Shown here one piece after another: positions 46,784 to 59,829 of a stretch of 64,000 nt of DNA. Within the stretch, counting starts at the first letter, position 1. The number at the start of each line of letters is the position of its first letter. The DNA lies in contig CM063510.1 in the NCBI GenBank assembly GCA_032207245.1, forward strand, positions 47,311,025 to 47,375,024, written 5' to 3'. This stretch comes from Pardosa pseudoannulata. Lineage: Eukaryota; Arthropoda; Arachnida; Araneae; Lycosidae. The position numbers and the translations under genes were made by a program. Under the pieces are notes generated by a model, which had not been told where the DNA came from, did no database searches, and worked only from the letters and a program-made list of their open reading frames with translations.

Positions 46784-49178
46784 TAGGAATTTTTAAAGAC
46801 CAGATAATTTATCTCTTAAATTAGGTATTATGTAAATAATCTTCTTTTATATTTGGCTTAAATATATTAGGTACATATGTGATAATTTTAATCGATTATA
46901 TTTGTTAAAAGATAATTCTCAACATTTAAAAAACCATTTTTTTACCTGCCTCATAGGGTACGTTACAATTCTGGAAAATTAAATAAGTTACTGATCCCGT
47001 TATATGACGTGCTATATGCTAGTACCACGTGATATAACAGCCAATTCTGTAGGATACTATCTTTCCTTTTAAAGAAAGAAAAATATATTTAATTTTAAAT
47101 AATTTGTCAGAAATTTTGGTATACTCTTTTTCAAATGAAATTAAGATTACTTAACATGCATAAATAAAAAAAGAAAAAGATAGAATTCTGGAGAATTTGC
47201 TGTTCTATCATGCAGTGTAATTCTTTTTAAATGATTTTTTTTAAGTATGAAAATTTTATTTTTCTTATGTTAACATTAAGCAAGAGAAATCCGATATCGG
47301 AGGTACAGATTGACTTTAAATAATATTCTAACATTTAAAACGTTATTTAATATTGTCATTTCAAGTAGAACATTATTTTGAAAATGGCTAAAAAAATATT
47401 AAAGGATAGTCTAAACAGAGGACATATTCTGTTATGTCTAAACAAAACATATAAAAAATTATTTAAACAGAACAGAATTTTATTTTTATATTGAATCAAA
47501 AACAGGCATATTTTAATGATATGTCAAACGGGACATATTACCTTTCGAGACTTAAAAATCTTCATCATAATAACATTTCTTTAATTTATCATGAAACAAA
47601 AAGTTCTGCTCCATTAAGAAGGAAGTTTTTACTAGTTTTTAAACAACTAGTAAAAACAAAGTTATTTTGTTTTGTCATTTAAAATAGCATATTTTTAGTA
47701 ATAACATAATACATACTAAGTAAAAAAATGAAATTAATTTACTCGCAAGATAACTTTCAAAATATTTATATTAAAAACTAAATTTTTAAATCAAATTTAA
47801 GATAAACGTCTTTTATATTATGAAAACTTAAAAGATATGCGATACTTTAAAATTAAAAAAAAATAAAAAAAGTTACAAAATTTAAAATTTAAAAGGTAGA
47901 TTTTACCATTCTTTATAAAATAAAATATATCCCTAAAGAAAAATTAACTACATTTTTTTTTGCAATATTAAAGAGAATTATCAGGATACATATACAAATC
48001 GAAATATAAAGACCCAATTTCAACAATCATAATCAGAATTTTGCTAGATTTGTAAAGTAAATAATCGCTGATTAGCTCTAACAAACTTTCGTAAGATTTT
48101 TTAACAGCGGAACAAAAAATAAATGTAAAATAATTTAAACTTTGCAAACGATCACTTTGTTACAACAGCTGAACAGATTTTCATTTGAAAAAATGACGAA
48201 ATTAACTTAAAGCGAAATAAATAAAAAATTTTAATTTCCTACTTCATCAAGTAAATCCTGTCAAAAAGATTAATTTTTTTTCTGTTTTAAAAACTACTGC
48301 AAGTATTAAGTTACTTAAAACATTTCAATTACGTTAGCAAGCAATTAAAAGTTAGCAGTTTGTGAAATGGTGCCAAAACAGTCGCGAAACCAATTTAGAA
48401 TTATATTTAAGTCTTATTGAAACAAAACTAATAACTATCCAATTTGCCCAATCTTGTAGAGTGCAATTCAGATAGTATAAGAAACATTCAATTTGTTTTG
48501 TTCTCTTAACCATTTAATTTCTTTAGAAACCCAAAATTGAATTTGATTTGGGTCTAATTTCCTCAGTTCATGATTCTAATTAAATTTAATGGTTTTGTTT
48601 AAATTTCTTAAAATTCTGTTGGAATGGTAAACCGTTAGCCGCTCTCTCCTACATGACTTTAAGGTCGTTGAAATTAATTTCGGATACTAGTTACTGCCCA
48701 GTGCAACAACGGAAGAGAAATGCTTTTTATGAATACGAATGGCGATGAAAATAAGATAGAAGGTCAACTACATCCTTTGACACAGCTGATAGTTTGGTTG
48801 GCGATTTTTAATCCATCCCTTCAGTACAAATGGAAAGAAAATCAAACAATTATTACATTTTATTAATTTTTCACCTATGACACTTGTACCAGGATAAATT
48901 ATTATCTTGATTCATAATTTCAAAACTATATTAATAACACAATAAGTTTTAAATATTAAAAAATGTAGTATATTTTTCCACCTATTCATAGAATAATTAT
49001 AATTTTTAGAGTTTGGAAGTTCTTCAGGAGAATTTTTGCAAGGTATGCATTATTAACACACACACATATATCCATATAGCATTTTTAATATACATATATT
49101 CGGAATACTTTGTCCAAGCTATTTAATAACATAATTATAATTTTCTAATAGTAAGAGAGTTTCAGCAAGTCCCTGAAT

Positions 49179-49179
<1 letters not shown>

Positions 49180-49238
<59 letters not shown>
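49180..49238. repeat. Compound (CA)n(TA)n microsatellite
   Basis: CA tract followed immediately by TA tract. Confidence 0.97.
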
Positions 49239-49241
<3 letters not shown>

Positions 49242-49464
49242 TAGATGAATGTATTAAAAGAATTCAGTAAAAGTAATTAAAAGTTAAAATTTATTTCTAT
49301 TTTGAAAGAGCACGACACAGGGGTTAAAGAACTCTTCAAATGTATAGATTCAATGGAATAAAAACCGTATTTTATAAAAACAAATTGTTCATTTTTAGCA
49401 GCTATATTTTCTGTTTACTATTCGGAGTAACTCGTATTTAAAGGTTAACAGATCGAAATACACA

Positions 49465-49465
<1 letters not shown>

Positions 49466-49520
<55 letters not shown>
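49466..49520. repeat. Compound (CA)n(TA)n microsatellite
   Basis: CA tract followed immediately by TA tract; second within 300 bp. Confidence 0.97.
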
Positions 49521-49522
<2 letters not shown>

Positions 49523-49621
49523 GAAATAGGAATTCGAAAAATGTTCCTTAGTCAGAGGCGTCAACTATGCAGGTTTTGTTGTGTGTATATATATATAAAC
49601 AGAAAAAACCAGCAACATATG

Positions 49622-49732
<111 letters not shown>

Positions 49733-50346
49733 GCGACTATGTCCATTAGGCATCTCATTTTCTAGTCCTAGCGAAATCCGATGGGAAATAACTAAGAGAG
49801 ATAATGATAAATTTCACCAGTTATATGACTTTTATTAACATGTTTCTCACTTGTACGACGTTTTTGAGGGTTAAAAAATACAATTTCATCTCTGTAGAAC
49901 GACAACAATTTGGTCAAATAAACTATCTTTCGGAGTTTTAAAAGTTCTGTAAATCATCGATGATCTCTTTTCGTCTCTACAAATTACTCGGAATAAATGG
50001 ACTAATAAAGAGAAATAGTATCATGCTTGTTAAGAAGCGAAAAGGAGATGCGCATAACTTCATCTTCTACGGTTTTGTTTTTATGTTTATGAATAATATA
50101 TATATAAATATATGTGTGTGTGTATAAAATTTCTTTCCATTTTCAATGATAGTATATCCTATTTTCATTATATTCTAGTTAATTTAAAAAATTTCTGTGC
50201 CAGTTTAACATGTGATATTAATATAGCCCTATTGTAACTTTAAGGAAATTCAAGAAACTTAGTTTGTTTAAATTGGTGATTTCTCACTTGTACTACGATT
50301 ATGTTAATAAAACGACTTTTTTCTTCGATTCCATGGTAGAGCACTG

Positions 50347-50482
50347 TATATATATACATACACACACACATATATATATACATACATATATATATATATA
50401 CATACATATATGCATACATATATATATATACAAACATATATATACATTCATACATACATACATACATATATATATATATATT

Positions 50483-50538
<56 letters not shown>

Positions 50539-50544
50539 GAAATA

Positions 50545-50578
<34 letters not shown>
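50347..50578. repeat. (TA)n/(CATA)n microsatellite
   Basis: TA and CATA repeats with two TTAGA interruptions. Its end abuts the tandem repeat next to exon 1. Confidence 0.96.
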
Positions 50579-50579
<1 letters not shown>

Positions 50580-50580
<1 letters not shown>

Positions 50581-50962
50581 CTTTGTGAATTTAATTCTTT
50601 CTAACCTTTGAATATCTTAATGAATTCAAAATCATCTTGTTTAAATGTTATGAATATAAGAATTATTTCCCCATTTACCTTAAGAATCACCGATTATAAT
50701 TAAAATATAACCTTTGTGATTTTAATTCTTTCTAACCTATGAATATCTTAATGCTTTAACTCACTTTGTTTTAATGTTAGGAGTCTAAAAATTATTTCCC
50801 TGTTTAACCCTAAGAATTACTAACTGATTAAAAATATAATAGTTGGTATTTTAATTTTTTCTAGACTTTGAAAATCTTAAATATATTCATCCAGCCTGAA
50901 CATATTTGAATTTTTAGAGTATAAGAACTATTTTCATATTTACCTTCAGAATCACTACCGGT
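50580..50962 (-). repeat. Three-unit tandem repeat spanning the exon 1 donor
   Basis: Units of about 128-137 bp. Plus-strand block TATAAGAACTATTTTCATAT then TTACCTTCAGAATCAC (about 50929-50954, containing the real donor) recurs as TATAAGAATTATTTCCCCAT then TTACCTTAAGAATCAC (about 50655-50690) and, more mutated, at about 50783-50820. Each unit also carries TTTTAATT-TTTCTA-AC-T-TGAA-ATCTTAA. The copy near 50678 keeps a usable-looking AAG|GTAAAT donor; the middle one has GTTAAA. Confidence 0.85.
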
Positions 50963-51037
50963 GGTGGAAGAATTCACAGAGACGAACGTTAATGCCACTA
51001 ACACTAAACTCCACATGATATCTAATTTGCGACGCAT
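50944..51037 (-). CDS. VLDLR: VLDLR-like exon 1: start codon and signal peptide
   Basis: 94-bp coding part, codons 1-31 plus one base, donor GTAAAT (phase 1, matching LA1). Translation begins MRRKLDIMWSLVLVALTFVS, followed by VNSSTTGSDSE. The basic start, the hydrophobic run WSLVLVALTFVSV and small residues near N22-S24 make a classical signal peptide for entry into the ER. The ATG at 51037 was chosen because it has A at -3 and gives the basic n-region; the frame stays open upstream only through a TTG. A second in-frame Met (51016) could also serve. Assignment to this gene rests on phase, strand, position and signal peptide, not on a transcript. Confidence 0.8.
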
Positions 51038-51420
51038 CTTTAAAGACGTGCAAGAAATCAATAGAGATTTATAAAAGTAAAATAATAAAAGGAAAACAAA
51101 CAAGCGAAAGTTGAAGGAGGGATGTGCTGCCTTTCGCGATCGCGTTTCGAACTACCGGCCCGTATGAAAACACCGAAATTTGTACGGAGACGGAAACGGC
51201 GCGAAAATCATTCCGATGCAACCATACCGAGGTCCACAAGTGGCGACAGGCGCCAAATCTGTCGCCAAAGGATGCAGATGGTTCATCATTTTCAATCCAG
51301 TTCCGCTGTTGCGCTTTTGGCGTCGTTGGGTGACGGGAAAGGATTTTCCCTATCGCGAATTATGCGCGTGCAAATCAAGATCGGGTCTTGCCAATGCAAT
51401 TCGAAGATACGACGTTAATG
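51038..51420 (-). promoter_or_regulatory. VLDLR: Probable 5' UTR and CpG-dense promoter of the VLDLR-like gene
   Basis: 51120-51420 is by far the most CpG-rich stretch of the window (TTTCGCGATCGCGTTTCG, GGAAACGGCGCG, GGCGTCGTTGG and others) and lies directly upstream of the signal-peptide exon. Three overlapping plus-strand frames here (up to 98 codons) reflect the lack of AT-rich stop codons, not coding. No TATA box at a convincing position was found, as is common for CpG-rich promoters. The start site is not determined. Confidence 0.6.
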
Positions 51421-51692
51421 TGAACAGTTATCTAAACAAACAGCATGATTAAGAGGTCATAACAAATAATTCATAAATATCGAATATCCTACTTATACTA
51501 AGGGATAATTAAAAATAGAATTTCCTAAGATAAATAAATATTAATTTAATTTAGGTATTTGCTCACTACGCAAAATTTAAGTAAGAAATCTATATGCATG
51601 TATGGATGGATATATGCATGCATATATATTTGTCCTTTGTACGTATTCTATGTCATTAACCGTAGCCCACGATTGCACACTATTCCACTATA

Positions 51693-51729
<37 letters not shown>

Positions 51730-53089
51730 CAGCCAGTATTAGAATAAGTTTTAGTTAAAAAGAACTAACTAAAATGTTAAAAAACATTTTTTTAATCACA
51801 TAAATAGCGGTTCGTTTCGTCCTCAGTTAATATCGGTATTCATATTTTAAATATACTTTAGAATATTTTAGAATTTTTTAAAGCAAATAAAAGAAGCATA
51901 TCAAAATATTTCTGTTGTTACATTGTAACTTTATATTAATGATTTTTATTATCATATTGTAGATCTGTTTTTTTTTTCACCATGTTCTATTGCAACACCA
52001 GTATAATATGAAGACCATTAAAAGCCTTTCAACACATCTAAAATATTATCTCGATAAAATTGGGATATTAACTTTTAAGAGAAACCCTGTGAAAGCGTAC
52101 TTTATTTTCGCATATCAAACACTCTTTAATATCAAAATGGAGTAGTGTTTTCAACGGAACAGTTGTTTATCACACGACTTTAATCAGGAAACAAGCGTGT
52201 CCACTTTATCACACGTCAACCTCTAGGAGTTGAAAAAGCAACAGAGTCAGTTCAGGATTCCTTTTCCTGATGAATTTTGTTCGGATTTCTGGTATAATAA
52301 AGAAAATTTTTTAATTTATTTTAGTTCCCATTGACGTGTTATTAGGTCTTGTACGATAAATCAGCACAATCTTCATAAAAAAAGGAATCATTAACTGAAT
52401 CTTTTTCTTTTTAACGTGTAAGGTTGAGAAGGGATGAGACCTTAAGAAGCAAAACAGGATGTCCATTATAGACCCACAGGATGCCCATTTCCGAGTCTGT
52501 CGTCTTTCGGTTGTGATGTGAATAGGAACAGCTTTGGTACCATCTATAACCCTTGTAAACACGCATCCTTGTCCTGTTCGTCATTGTCTTAAGCGGGGGA
52601 GGTCAAATCAACTTTAAACTATCAAACATTCGAAATTTTTCTTATTATTATGTTTGATAGAATGAAGTATCGGGAATATTTAGCAAAATAAATCAAGTCA
52701 ATGCGTTAATTAGAACCGAATTTATAGATAAAACTGTATAACAGATGTAGACAAATTTTAAACTTCAAACTACTTTTCCTTTAAACAGTTATTTGTGCGC
52801 AAATTTACTTCAAAACTAAAAACTATAGAATTTTAAAATTTTGAAACTATTGTTAAAATTTTAAAATAACATTAAAAAAAGTAAAAGCTGAATACACAAA
52901 AATAGGTTACTTGATTTAACACCAAAAATAAAATTAACATTTAAAATACAAAAATATTTAAGAAAACAAAGAGAATTAAAATACAAAAAGAACTGAAATA
53001 CCAAAACACTTAAACAAAAAGATTAAAAGTGCACAACATTTAAAATAATTATAAGATAACAATCAATTTCTTTAAAATCAACACTAAAT
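51421..53089. other. Upstream AT-rich DNA
   Basis: Contains an A-run of about 36 bases (51692-51727), a possible old retrocopy tail or simple slippage, and the weak mariner-like fragment listed next. 52600-53030 is very AT-rich. No gene seen. Confidence 0.45.
52480..52562 (-). pseudogene. Possible mariner transposase scrap
   Basis: The minus-strand peptide VIDGTKAVPIHITTERRQTR followed by KWASCGS resembles, in spacing, the mariner segment around the G-D-E-T-W catalytic block and the following H-x-T-P-E-x-K-Q-Q-S-x-x-W-x-x-x-x-S. The catalytic residues are not preserved and no other mariner block is seen nearby. A weak call. Confidence 0.28.
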
Positions 53090-53960
53090 CGATTAGAGGG
53101 AACAGAATGTTCAGTACATTCGCATACCGATCCAGACCTATATGGTCGTGAGGCCCTCCAGGCTTGTCCTGGTGGTGGTGGGTAGATCGCAAGTATTGGG
53201 CCATCCCCCACCCCGGCCAAGCTTCGCTAAAATGCACGGCATGCGCCTGTCACACCGCAGTCGCCACTGGCTAGCGAACACAGCAGAATAGTGACCGTGG
53301 GAGGAATTTGGAAGACTACTGGATGCTCTAGCGTACCTTTTGATGGCGACAGAATTAGCAAGGGTGGCGCGAACCACGCAGGTCGAACGGAGAGCTACTT
53401 GCAAGCTGAAATTATCTAGTTGCATTTTGAGAAGGAATTTGGATGGCCAAAGGAGACAGCAGGAAATTTTGAGAGGTGGCAGTTGTAAACCTGGACATTG
53501 AAACCATCGCTCGTGAGTCATTGCAAAGGTATTTTGTCCTACCCTGCAGAACCCCCGTAACCCGGCTTGCTAGAAAATACTCACAGGAACCTCGCACCAG
53601 GAGTAAAATAAATTGACCTAAGATTAAGATAATAAAAATAAAAAAAGGGGAGGTGCTGAAGGCAGCATAAAAAAAGTCGAATTGTAGTCCCCTCAGGAAA
53701 TGTGATACCTTTGGCTGGGCTGCAGAGGTTATCCCCAAGGGCCATAACTTCTGTGAATGTTCAGGACATGCGAACCCTGACAATTTAATATAGCAGGCAA
53801 ACATCACCTGTACGTTGTAATGTAGGGTCAAGACGAGCAAGTGTTCTTTATTCATATTGTCATCATTTCTTTCTAAATTAATCCAACATCCAATTACACC
53901 TTCACATCTTATGACTTTCATACATCATGTTGTTGTTCATGAGGACATGTTCATTATCCA
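53090..53960 (-). repeat. GC-elevated block with overlapping minus-strand frames, unassigned
   Basis: About 870 bp with clearly higher GC than either flank, containing minus-strand open frames of 127 codons (53138-53521) and 169 codons (53412-53921) in different frames. Neither shows a domain I recognise; the larger has one hydrophobic run (FFIFIILILGQFILLLV). The sharp composition boundaries suggest an inserted element, possibly an untranslated or terminal part of a retroelement. An upstream exon cannot be excluded. No inverted ends or direct repeats were found at the edges. Confidence 0.4.
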
Positions 53961-55132
53961 CACGTAATCTTTTTTTCGTTGCAGTACTTGGTTTCTTGGT
54001 GGTTGGTGGTAGGTGCATAAAAGTTGTTTCTTTTCTTTGTCTTCATGTGCTTTCTTTTTTTTTTTTTTAATTTTGTATTTTTTCAGCGAAACCTATTTTT
54101 GCGGGTAGGTGCTGGTATATAATGAACTTATTCATATTTTCTGTCTTACGGATGGAGCCTGACTATCAGTGAATATGCCTATCTTGTTCACGTGTTCGGC
54201 TAAGCAGTCATGTCCAGTTTTTAGTCTAAAATTATTTTGAAAATTTGTGTGCATGATAATGTAGCATAATCCCTAATTTTAAAGCAAGTGCTTTTAATAT
54301 CTTTTGAACATTTTTTTTATTTTCAATAGTTATTATATTTTTCAATCAGCTGAAAAAATGATTATGTAAAACGGACTAAATATTTTAGGTGTAAGTTATA
54401 GAATAACCTTTTCAAAAAGGCAAGTTTGAAATTTAAGTGCAGATGGGCAATAAGTTTTATAAAAAATGTAAGTAAAATGCATTAATATCAAAGGGACAAT
54501 TTGAAAAACATCATAAGATATCTCTAGGATGGATGTCTAGACAAAATATTTCTAAAACTTGATTATAAATGGCGTTATAAAATTTGTTCATATGAAATAG
54601 TTCAACGAGTTTATTCATTGTGACGTGCAACTGTGTTTTGCGATTATGAAACAGAATGTGAAAATTTAATGCTAATTTAACTGAGTGGTTGAATATTTTT
54701 GTTGAGTTACCTGAATGTGTTTCGGATACGTACGTTACATTTCGTTTTACTAAACGGACTTTTAAGGCACGTAAATAATCCATCTTTGATTCTAAACCTA
54801 AAACAAAGAGTACAATGACGAAGTGATGATTTAAGGTAACCGACCACGTTCAAATAACAATTTTCGTGAAAAATATCGAAACAATTTTTATTCGTTTATT
54901 TTTAAGATCAGTCCTTTAGCTTTCGAAAACAGTTTTCAACTTGTTTTTAGAGTCAGAAGAAGTCATAATACATCTATTTAATCATAACCGGAAGTGAGCA
55001 GTTAAAGGGCTTGACTTTGAGTGTTAGGATGAAAAACGTCGTAAATAGCTTATTATAGCTTCTAAATAAATAAATAAATTACTCCAGCATATTTCTGAAT
55101 GTTTATCAAATTATAAAATACTTGATGATTTT
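53961..55132. other. Upstream AT-rich DNA, no gene seen
   Basis: A 90-codon minus-strand frame (54511-54783) has no recognisable features. (AAAT)n-like runs near 55062-55078. Confidence 0.4.
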
Positions 55133-56010
55133 ATCCAATAAAATCTTTAAATTGAATTTCTGAAAAACTGTGATTTTTGCTACACCACCACACCTCAACA
55201 GTCGTAACTGCTAAAATAATTTTTAGAATCTAATTAGAATTTAAGTGTATGCTTTTAATGCTGTTATGTATGCATTGAACTTCAGGATTATAAATATATT
55301 CATTTGGAGATGAGTTATGGGCGTTTATGTTAGAAACTTAATTTGTTTCTTGAATTTTTGCTTTAAATTACTTGATTGGCTATTACTCATTTATGCTTTA
55401 GAATATTTTCATTTTGTAAATTCAATGCATACATAATGGTTATAGTCTACATTTATCCAAGTAAAAGTGATGTTTTGCGCATTTTTTTAGTTAGGAATGT
55501 TGGCGTAAAGTCAAAAAAATGCTTGTTTTTTCCTCTATTTTTGCCAATTTTTAAGAAATTTTTTTAAAGAATTTTTTTCTTAATGAATATATCCAATAAA
55601 ATCTTTAAATTGAATTTCTGAAAAACTGTGATTTTTGCTACACCACCACATCTCAACAGTCATAACTCCTAAAATAATTTTTAAAATTTAATTAGATTTT
55701 AACTGTATGTTTTTAATGATGTTATATATGCATTGAACTTCAAGATTATAAATATATTCATTTTGAGATGAGTTATGGGTATTTATGTTAGAAACTTCAT
55801 TTGTTTCTTGAATTTTTGCTCTAAATTACTTGATTGGCTATAACTCATTTATACTTTAGAATATTTTTATTCTGGAGGTTCAATGATGGATATATGTCTA
55901 CATTTATCCAAGTAAAAGTGATGTTTTGCGTTTTTTTTTAGTTAGGTGTGTTGGCGTAAAGTAAAAAAATGCTTGTTTTCTTATTTTCTATTTTTGCCAA
56001 TTTTAAGACA
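55133..56010. repeat. 458-bp tandem duplication
   Basis: ATCCAATAAAATCTTTAAAT begins both units (55133 and 55591), followed by long near-identical stretches (GCTACACCACCAC, GAGATGAGTTATGGG, AAGTAAAAGTGATGTTTTGC). Confidence 0.95.
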
Positions 56011-56479
56011 ATATATATGTACTAGCATATAGCCCATCATATGACAGGATTAGTAAAATTTTTAATACCCCAGTACCCAATGAGGCATGTAAAAAAGGGT
56101 TTGTTTTTTGACTGAGAATTATCTGGTTCACTCTCAATGATTTATTTATCGTCATACTCCTCTAGAGTCTCCCGTCCTGTAATGCAGTTTTGAATCAGAT
56201 TGAATTCATTTAGTCAAACCGTGCGGTTTTGTATAATAAACAAACACACAAAAGAACAAACTTCTTAATTTCCAAATATATAAATTAAAAGTTAGATATT
56301 TATGAGTTCGTGAAATAGACTCCTAGACTTATATGAAAAGAATTTATTGTTAATACCGGTGATAAAATTTTCATTGCAATAAAAATAATCGATCATTCAA
56401 TTTAAAACTATCACGTATGTACCTAATCTATTATTGAAGCCAAATATAAAAGAAAATCATTTAAGTCATATTTAAGTTC

Positions 56480-56905
56480 AGTGATAAAAGATACTAAAAT
56501 AGTGTAGACGATATTTAAATAGTTTAAAATATGAAATGATTAAATGAGATGTTTAAAGGAATGGCATCACAATGCTAGAAAAATTGTTATTTTTACCTAT
56601 TTAATAAGGGATAAATGGATAAATTGAATCGCCTGCTCTTAACCGGGGAAAATAGGGCTTGAAATAATGGCATTAAACTCTCGAAAAAGGGGAAAGGGGG
56701 TGGATTTCGAACGTTTTAAAGACGACAGTATTTTTTGCTGTGATATGAAGCCTATTTATACAAATTTATTTTAGAATCGGATCGCTAGTTTAGGAGAAGA
56801 TAAACTTTATTCGGTTTTAATGGATGCGTCTATCCATTCCAGGTCCAACCGCTTCATAAATTGGAGGACAGACGGACAGATAACTTAGGCTATTATTATA
56901 TAGTG
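56480..56905 (-). repeat. Dispersed element, inverted partner of 46160-46620
   Basis: Reverse-oriented copy; see 46160 for the shared motifs. Ends near CAGATAACTTAGGCTATTAT. Confidence 0.8.
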
Positions 56906-57771
56906 GATTTATGTTTATTTTCATACTTTTCTATGCTTTATAACCTATTACTGCAATAACTAAAAATATTCCCATAAAAACCTTATTTAAAAATTTTAAT
57001 AATCGGGGTCAGTTATCTTAAAATGGATGGACATATGTCCTTCAATTTCAGGATAGATGACCTCATCAAATCGAGGAAAAAAGACCATCTTTAATCAATA
57101 TTTCAAAATCATACAGAATGAAGATTTTAACTAAATGTAATTATACTTAAACATCTATATAACTTTTATGTGTATAATTACATTTATTGAGTCTCAAAGA
57201 CTTACAAAACGTATCGTACAGGTAACCACGGTTTTGCCCTCACAAGAGAATATTGAAAACTTCGAAAACTTTTATACCAGAAACAGATAAATTTGATAAA
57301 AAAGCTTAAAACTGTGATAGATCCTACAATATACGCATGCAAAAACAAAAACACGACACTTTCAGTGACGAATAAAATGAGAAAAATTCGTAGATTCTAC
57401 AAATTCCGATGGAATAGGATGTGATGCGAATCACTGTTCTGTTGGTTGTGGAGAAGAATTTAATACCGCAGTGGGAAAGAATAACCGAATACAATTCATA
57501 AGGTGCCTGAAGTGGTTCTGTGAAATGTGTACAAACTATCAAAACAAAAGTGTGCAAAAGTTCTGTGAAAAATTAAGGATTGAAATTATATTTCAATTTT
57601 TGTTAGTTTTTGTTTATTCAAATTTCATTTACTAATTTTCCATGATATAATAGCAACTTTGCAAATTCCTATGTATTTTCCCATGATTAACTATGTAAAA
57701 TATGCTTTCTTTTGGACTTTTATCTTCACTTGTTTCTGTATTATCGATGGCTATCTCTCTCCTCAGCTTAA
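56906..57771. other. Upstream AT-rich DNA, no gene seen
   Basis: No recognisable feature; a 77-codon minus-strand frame (57324-57557) is unassigned. Confidence 0.4.
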
Positions 57772-58274
57772 CTCATTAACGACCAGCGTCCTCATTTGAG
57801 GACAGTCAAAAATGGTTTGTAGAGTTTTTGTTTTCTTGAAACGATTCTTCCTTTTTAATAAAAATAGATATTAATCTTATGAATAATCTCCCAAGTTTTC
57901 AAATATGATCTTATCTATAATTTTGTCATTTCGATCAGCAGTTTATGATTTTCAAGCTTAGAATAGGAACGTATTATGACCGATATTCTGAACGTATACC
58001 GGTCAAAATCATGGCGAATAGCCATATCTGTAATAAGTCATCTCTTTTCAGTACTTTTCTCATATATGATAGCAAATAAATCTCTTATCACGAAGTTTTC
58101 CCTTTTTTAAAGACATCTTATTATGTTTTAAAATGACACCTCCTCACTAATGACTTGATGTCATATTTAAAGGTGTTTAAATTTCCTATTTTGTTTTACT
58201 TCCAGGTGTCTATAATAGCTTTTATGTTAGGTATTTACTAATATATAGTCATCAAATATCCGGGCATTAATGGG
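57772..58274. mobile_element. piggyBac-like MITE 3 (TTAA-flanked)
   Basis: TTAA at 57768-57771 and 58275-58278 brackets 503 bp. Left end CTCATTAACGACCAGCG; right end, reverse-complemented, CCCATTAATGCCCGGAT. The left side has a small TCCTCATTTGAGGA palindrome. No transposase. Its ends differ from MITE 1 and MITE 2, so it is a third family. Confidence 0.72.
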
Positions 58275-58278
58275 TTAA

Positions 58279-59829
58279 AGGAGAAATGACCATTATCATT
58301 TTAATTACAAAATATTTTTAATACTTTCTTTGTTCTCAATATTTATTTTTTGTTGCCCAAAATATGATGAGACATTAATATACAAAGTTTTTAAATATGC
58401 ATAAATATTTATTGCATTTTCATTATGAAATAGTTTATTTCAATCTATAAAACTATGGCCATCTATCACAGATTCATCCTATATTATTTTATATATAAAA
58501 ATGTTCACTACTTTTGTATTTTTGATACTTACATACAATAGTTAATAGAGTTATGTATAATTCACCCAGAAATTGTTTATATTAATAAAATATTAAAAGA
58601 GTAACAAAGGATTGAAATTAGTGAAAAAATCGTTATATGTTTCTAAAGGTGATCACCCGGATTAATTCATTTTCAAATAAATTTATGAAAGAAGAGGACA
58701 TGTGATAACAACGAAAAGATGTTAAATAATCGTTTAAAATCATTCGAAGGTCATATTTTCGTTTACGAAGTGAAAGTTTTCACTTCTATGTAAATAGATG
58801 GGGATTTTAACTTTCACTAATATGGTTTTTCCACTGACGCTGGTTTATCAGATTAAAAATATCTCAAATTTACCCCATTACTTTTTTTGTGTAGATTAAG
58901 AAGTGTAAATTTTCTTTTTGTGCGGTAAAAGCTGTTTTCTTTATCTCATGTATATTTTCGATTTCAATGATAAGTAATTCATTTCTGTTGTTTATCGTCA
59001 ACGCTACATATTTGACACCTGTGAAGATAAAGAGGAGTTTTGTAATGGTATTTCTATTATTCTTAAGCGTACTTCTCGGATACATTCCACTTATAACGCG
59101 AAAGGTATTTCCAAATGAATAAGATACATTCTGTTTTATCTGGCTTAGTACCTCGTAACAGATCATCTACATCTACCCTGACAGGTGTAAGGCTCATGCC
59201 ATACCAAAGTATCCCTTCAATTTTGATCCTTCTCACGAAAGGGTGTTTCTCCTCCTGATTCCATACCTCTCTCCCACCTGCTAGCGAGAGGACATCCAGA
59301 CCTATAGATTTTTCCCTTACGTTTACTGGGAGTAGAGGGAAATGTTTAATATACTTGATTAGATCATTAAATCTTCATTATAGTAGTTTTATACGAATTA
59401 TTATAAAATAAAAAAGTTTCGCTTCTTTTGGTATGTATAATTAAGTTCTTTCATAGAGCTCTAACTATAAAAAATTACTTTTATCATTAGTGGCATACTT
59501 TTTAATACAACAAAAAGAATATACACACAAAATAAATAAAATTGCATTAACCTACAAAAGATAAATTTTAAAATATGCATATTAAGAACTACATTTTTAT
59601 ATCAAAGTAAACTATCTGTTTTATTATGTAAACCAAATTGTCTGACATTTTAAAATTTAAAGATATTTAAAAACTATTAAGAAATTGAAAATTAAAAAAA
59701 TATGCTCTATCATGCTATAAAATAAAATATACCGCCCGTATTCACATAAGTAGAAAAATTATTATTTTGAATCTATATTATATAAAAACTAGTAAAAAAT
59801 TGCGAATTACAAACACTTGGTTTATATTT
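58279..59829. other. Upstream AT-rich DNA
   Basis: 59170-59330 is less AT-rich without recognisable content. From about 59380 the AT-rich dispersed family (AAAAAAGTTTCGCTTCTTTT, CATGCTATAAAATAAAATAT) begins. No gene seen. Confidence 0.45.

Larger units (their letters stand above)
45600..47960. repeat. Dispersed AT-rich repeat family, copy 2
   Basis: Shares with the other copies an ACAAAAAGTT-TGCTCC stretch (45670 and about 47595), TTACTCGCAAGATAACTTTC (about 47740), TATTAAAAACTAAATTTTTA (about 47770) and a block near 45900-46090 that itself repeats (AAATTTTGGT-TACTCTTTT at about 45906, 46090 and 47110). Interrupted by the 46160 element and a SINE. Confidence 0.5.

Noticed and set aside
51038..51103. 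Start of the receptor at a frame opening at 51103
   Set aside because: That opening begins at a TTG, not an ATG; the first good ATG is at 51037 and gives a standard signal peptide.
51122..51452. Three overlapping plus-strand frames (69-98 codons) rich in Arg and Ser
   Set aside because: They lie in CpG-dense DNA where stop codons are rare, share no domain, and sit where the receptor's promoter and 5' UTR are expected.
51692..51727. Poly(A) tail of a processed pseudogene
   Set aside because: No gene-like sequence precedes the A-run and no target-site duplication was found; simple slippage is enough.
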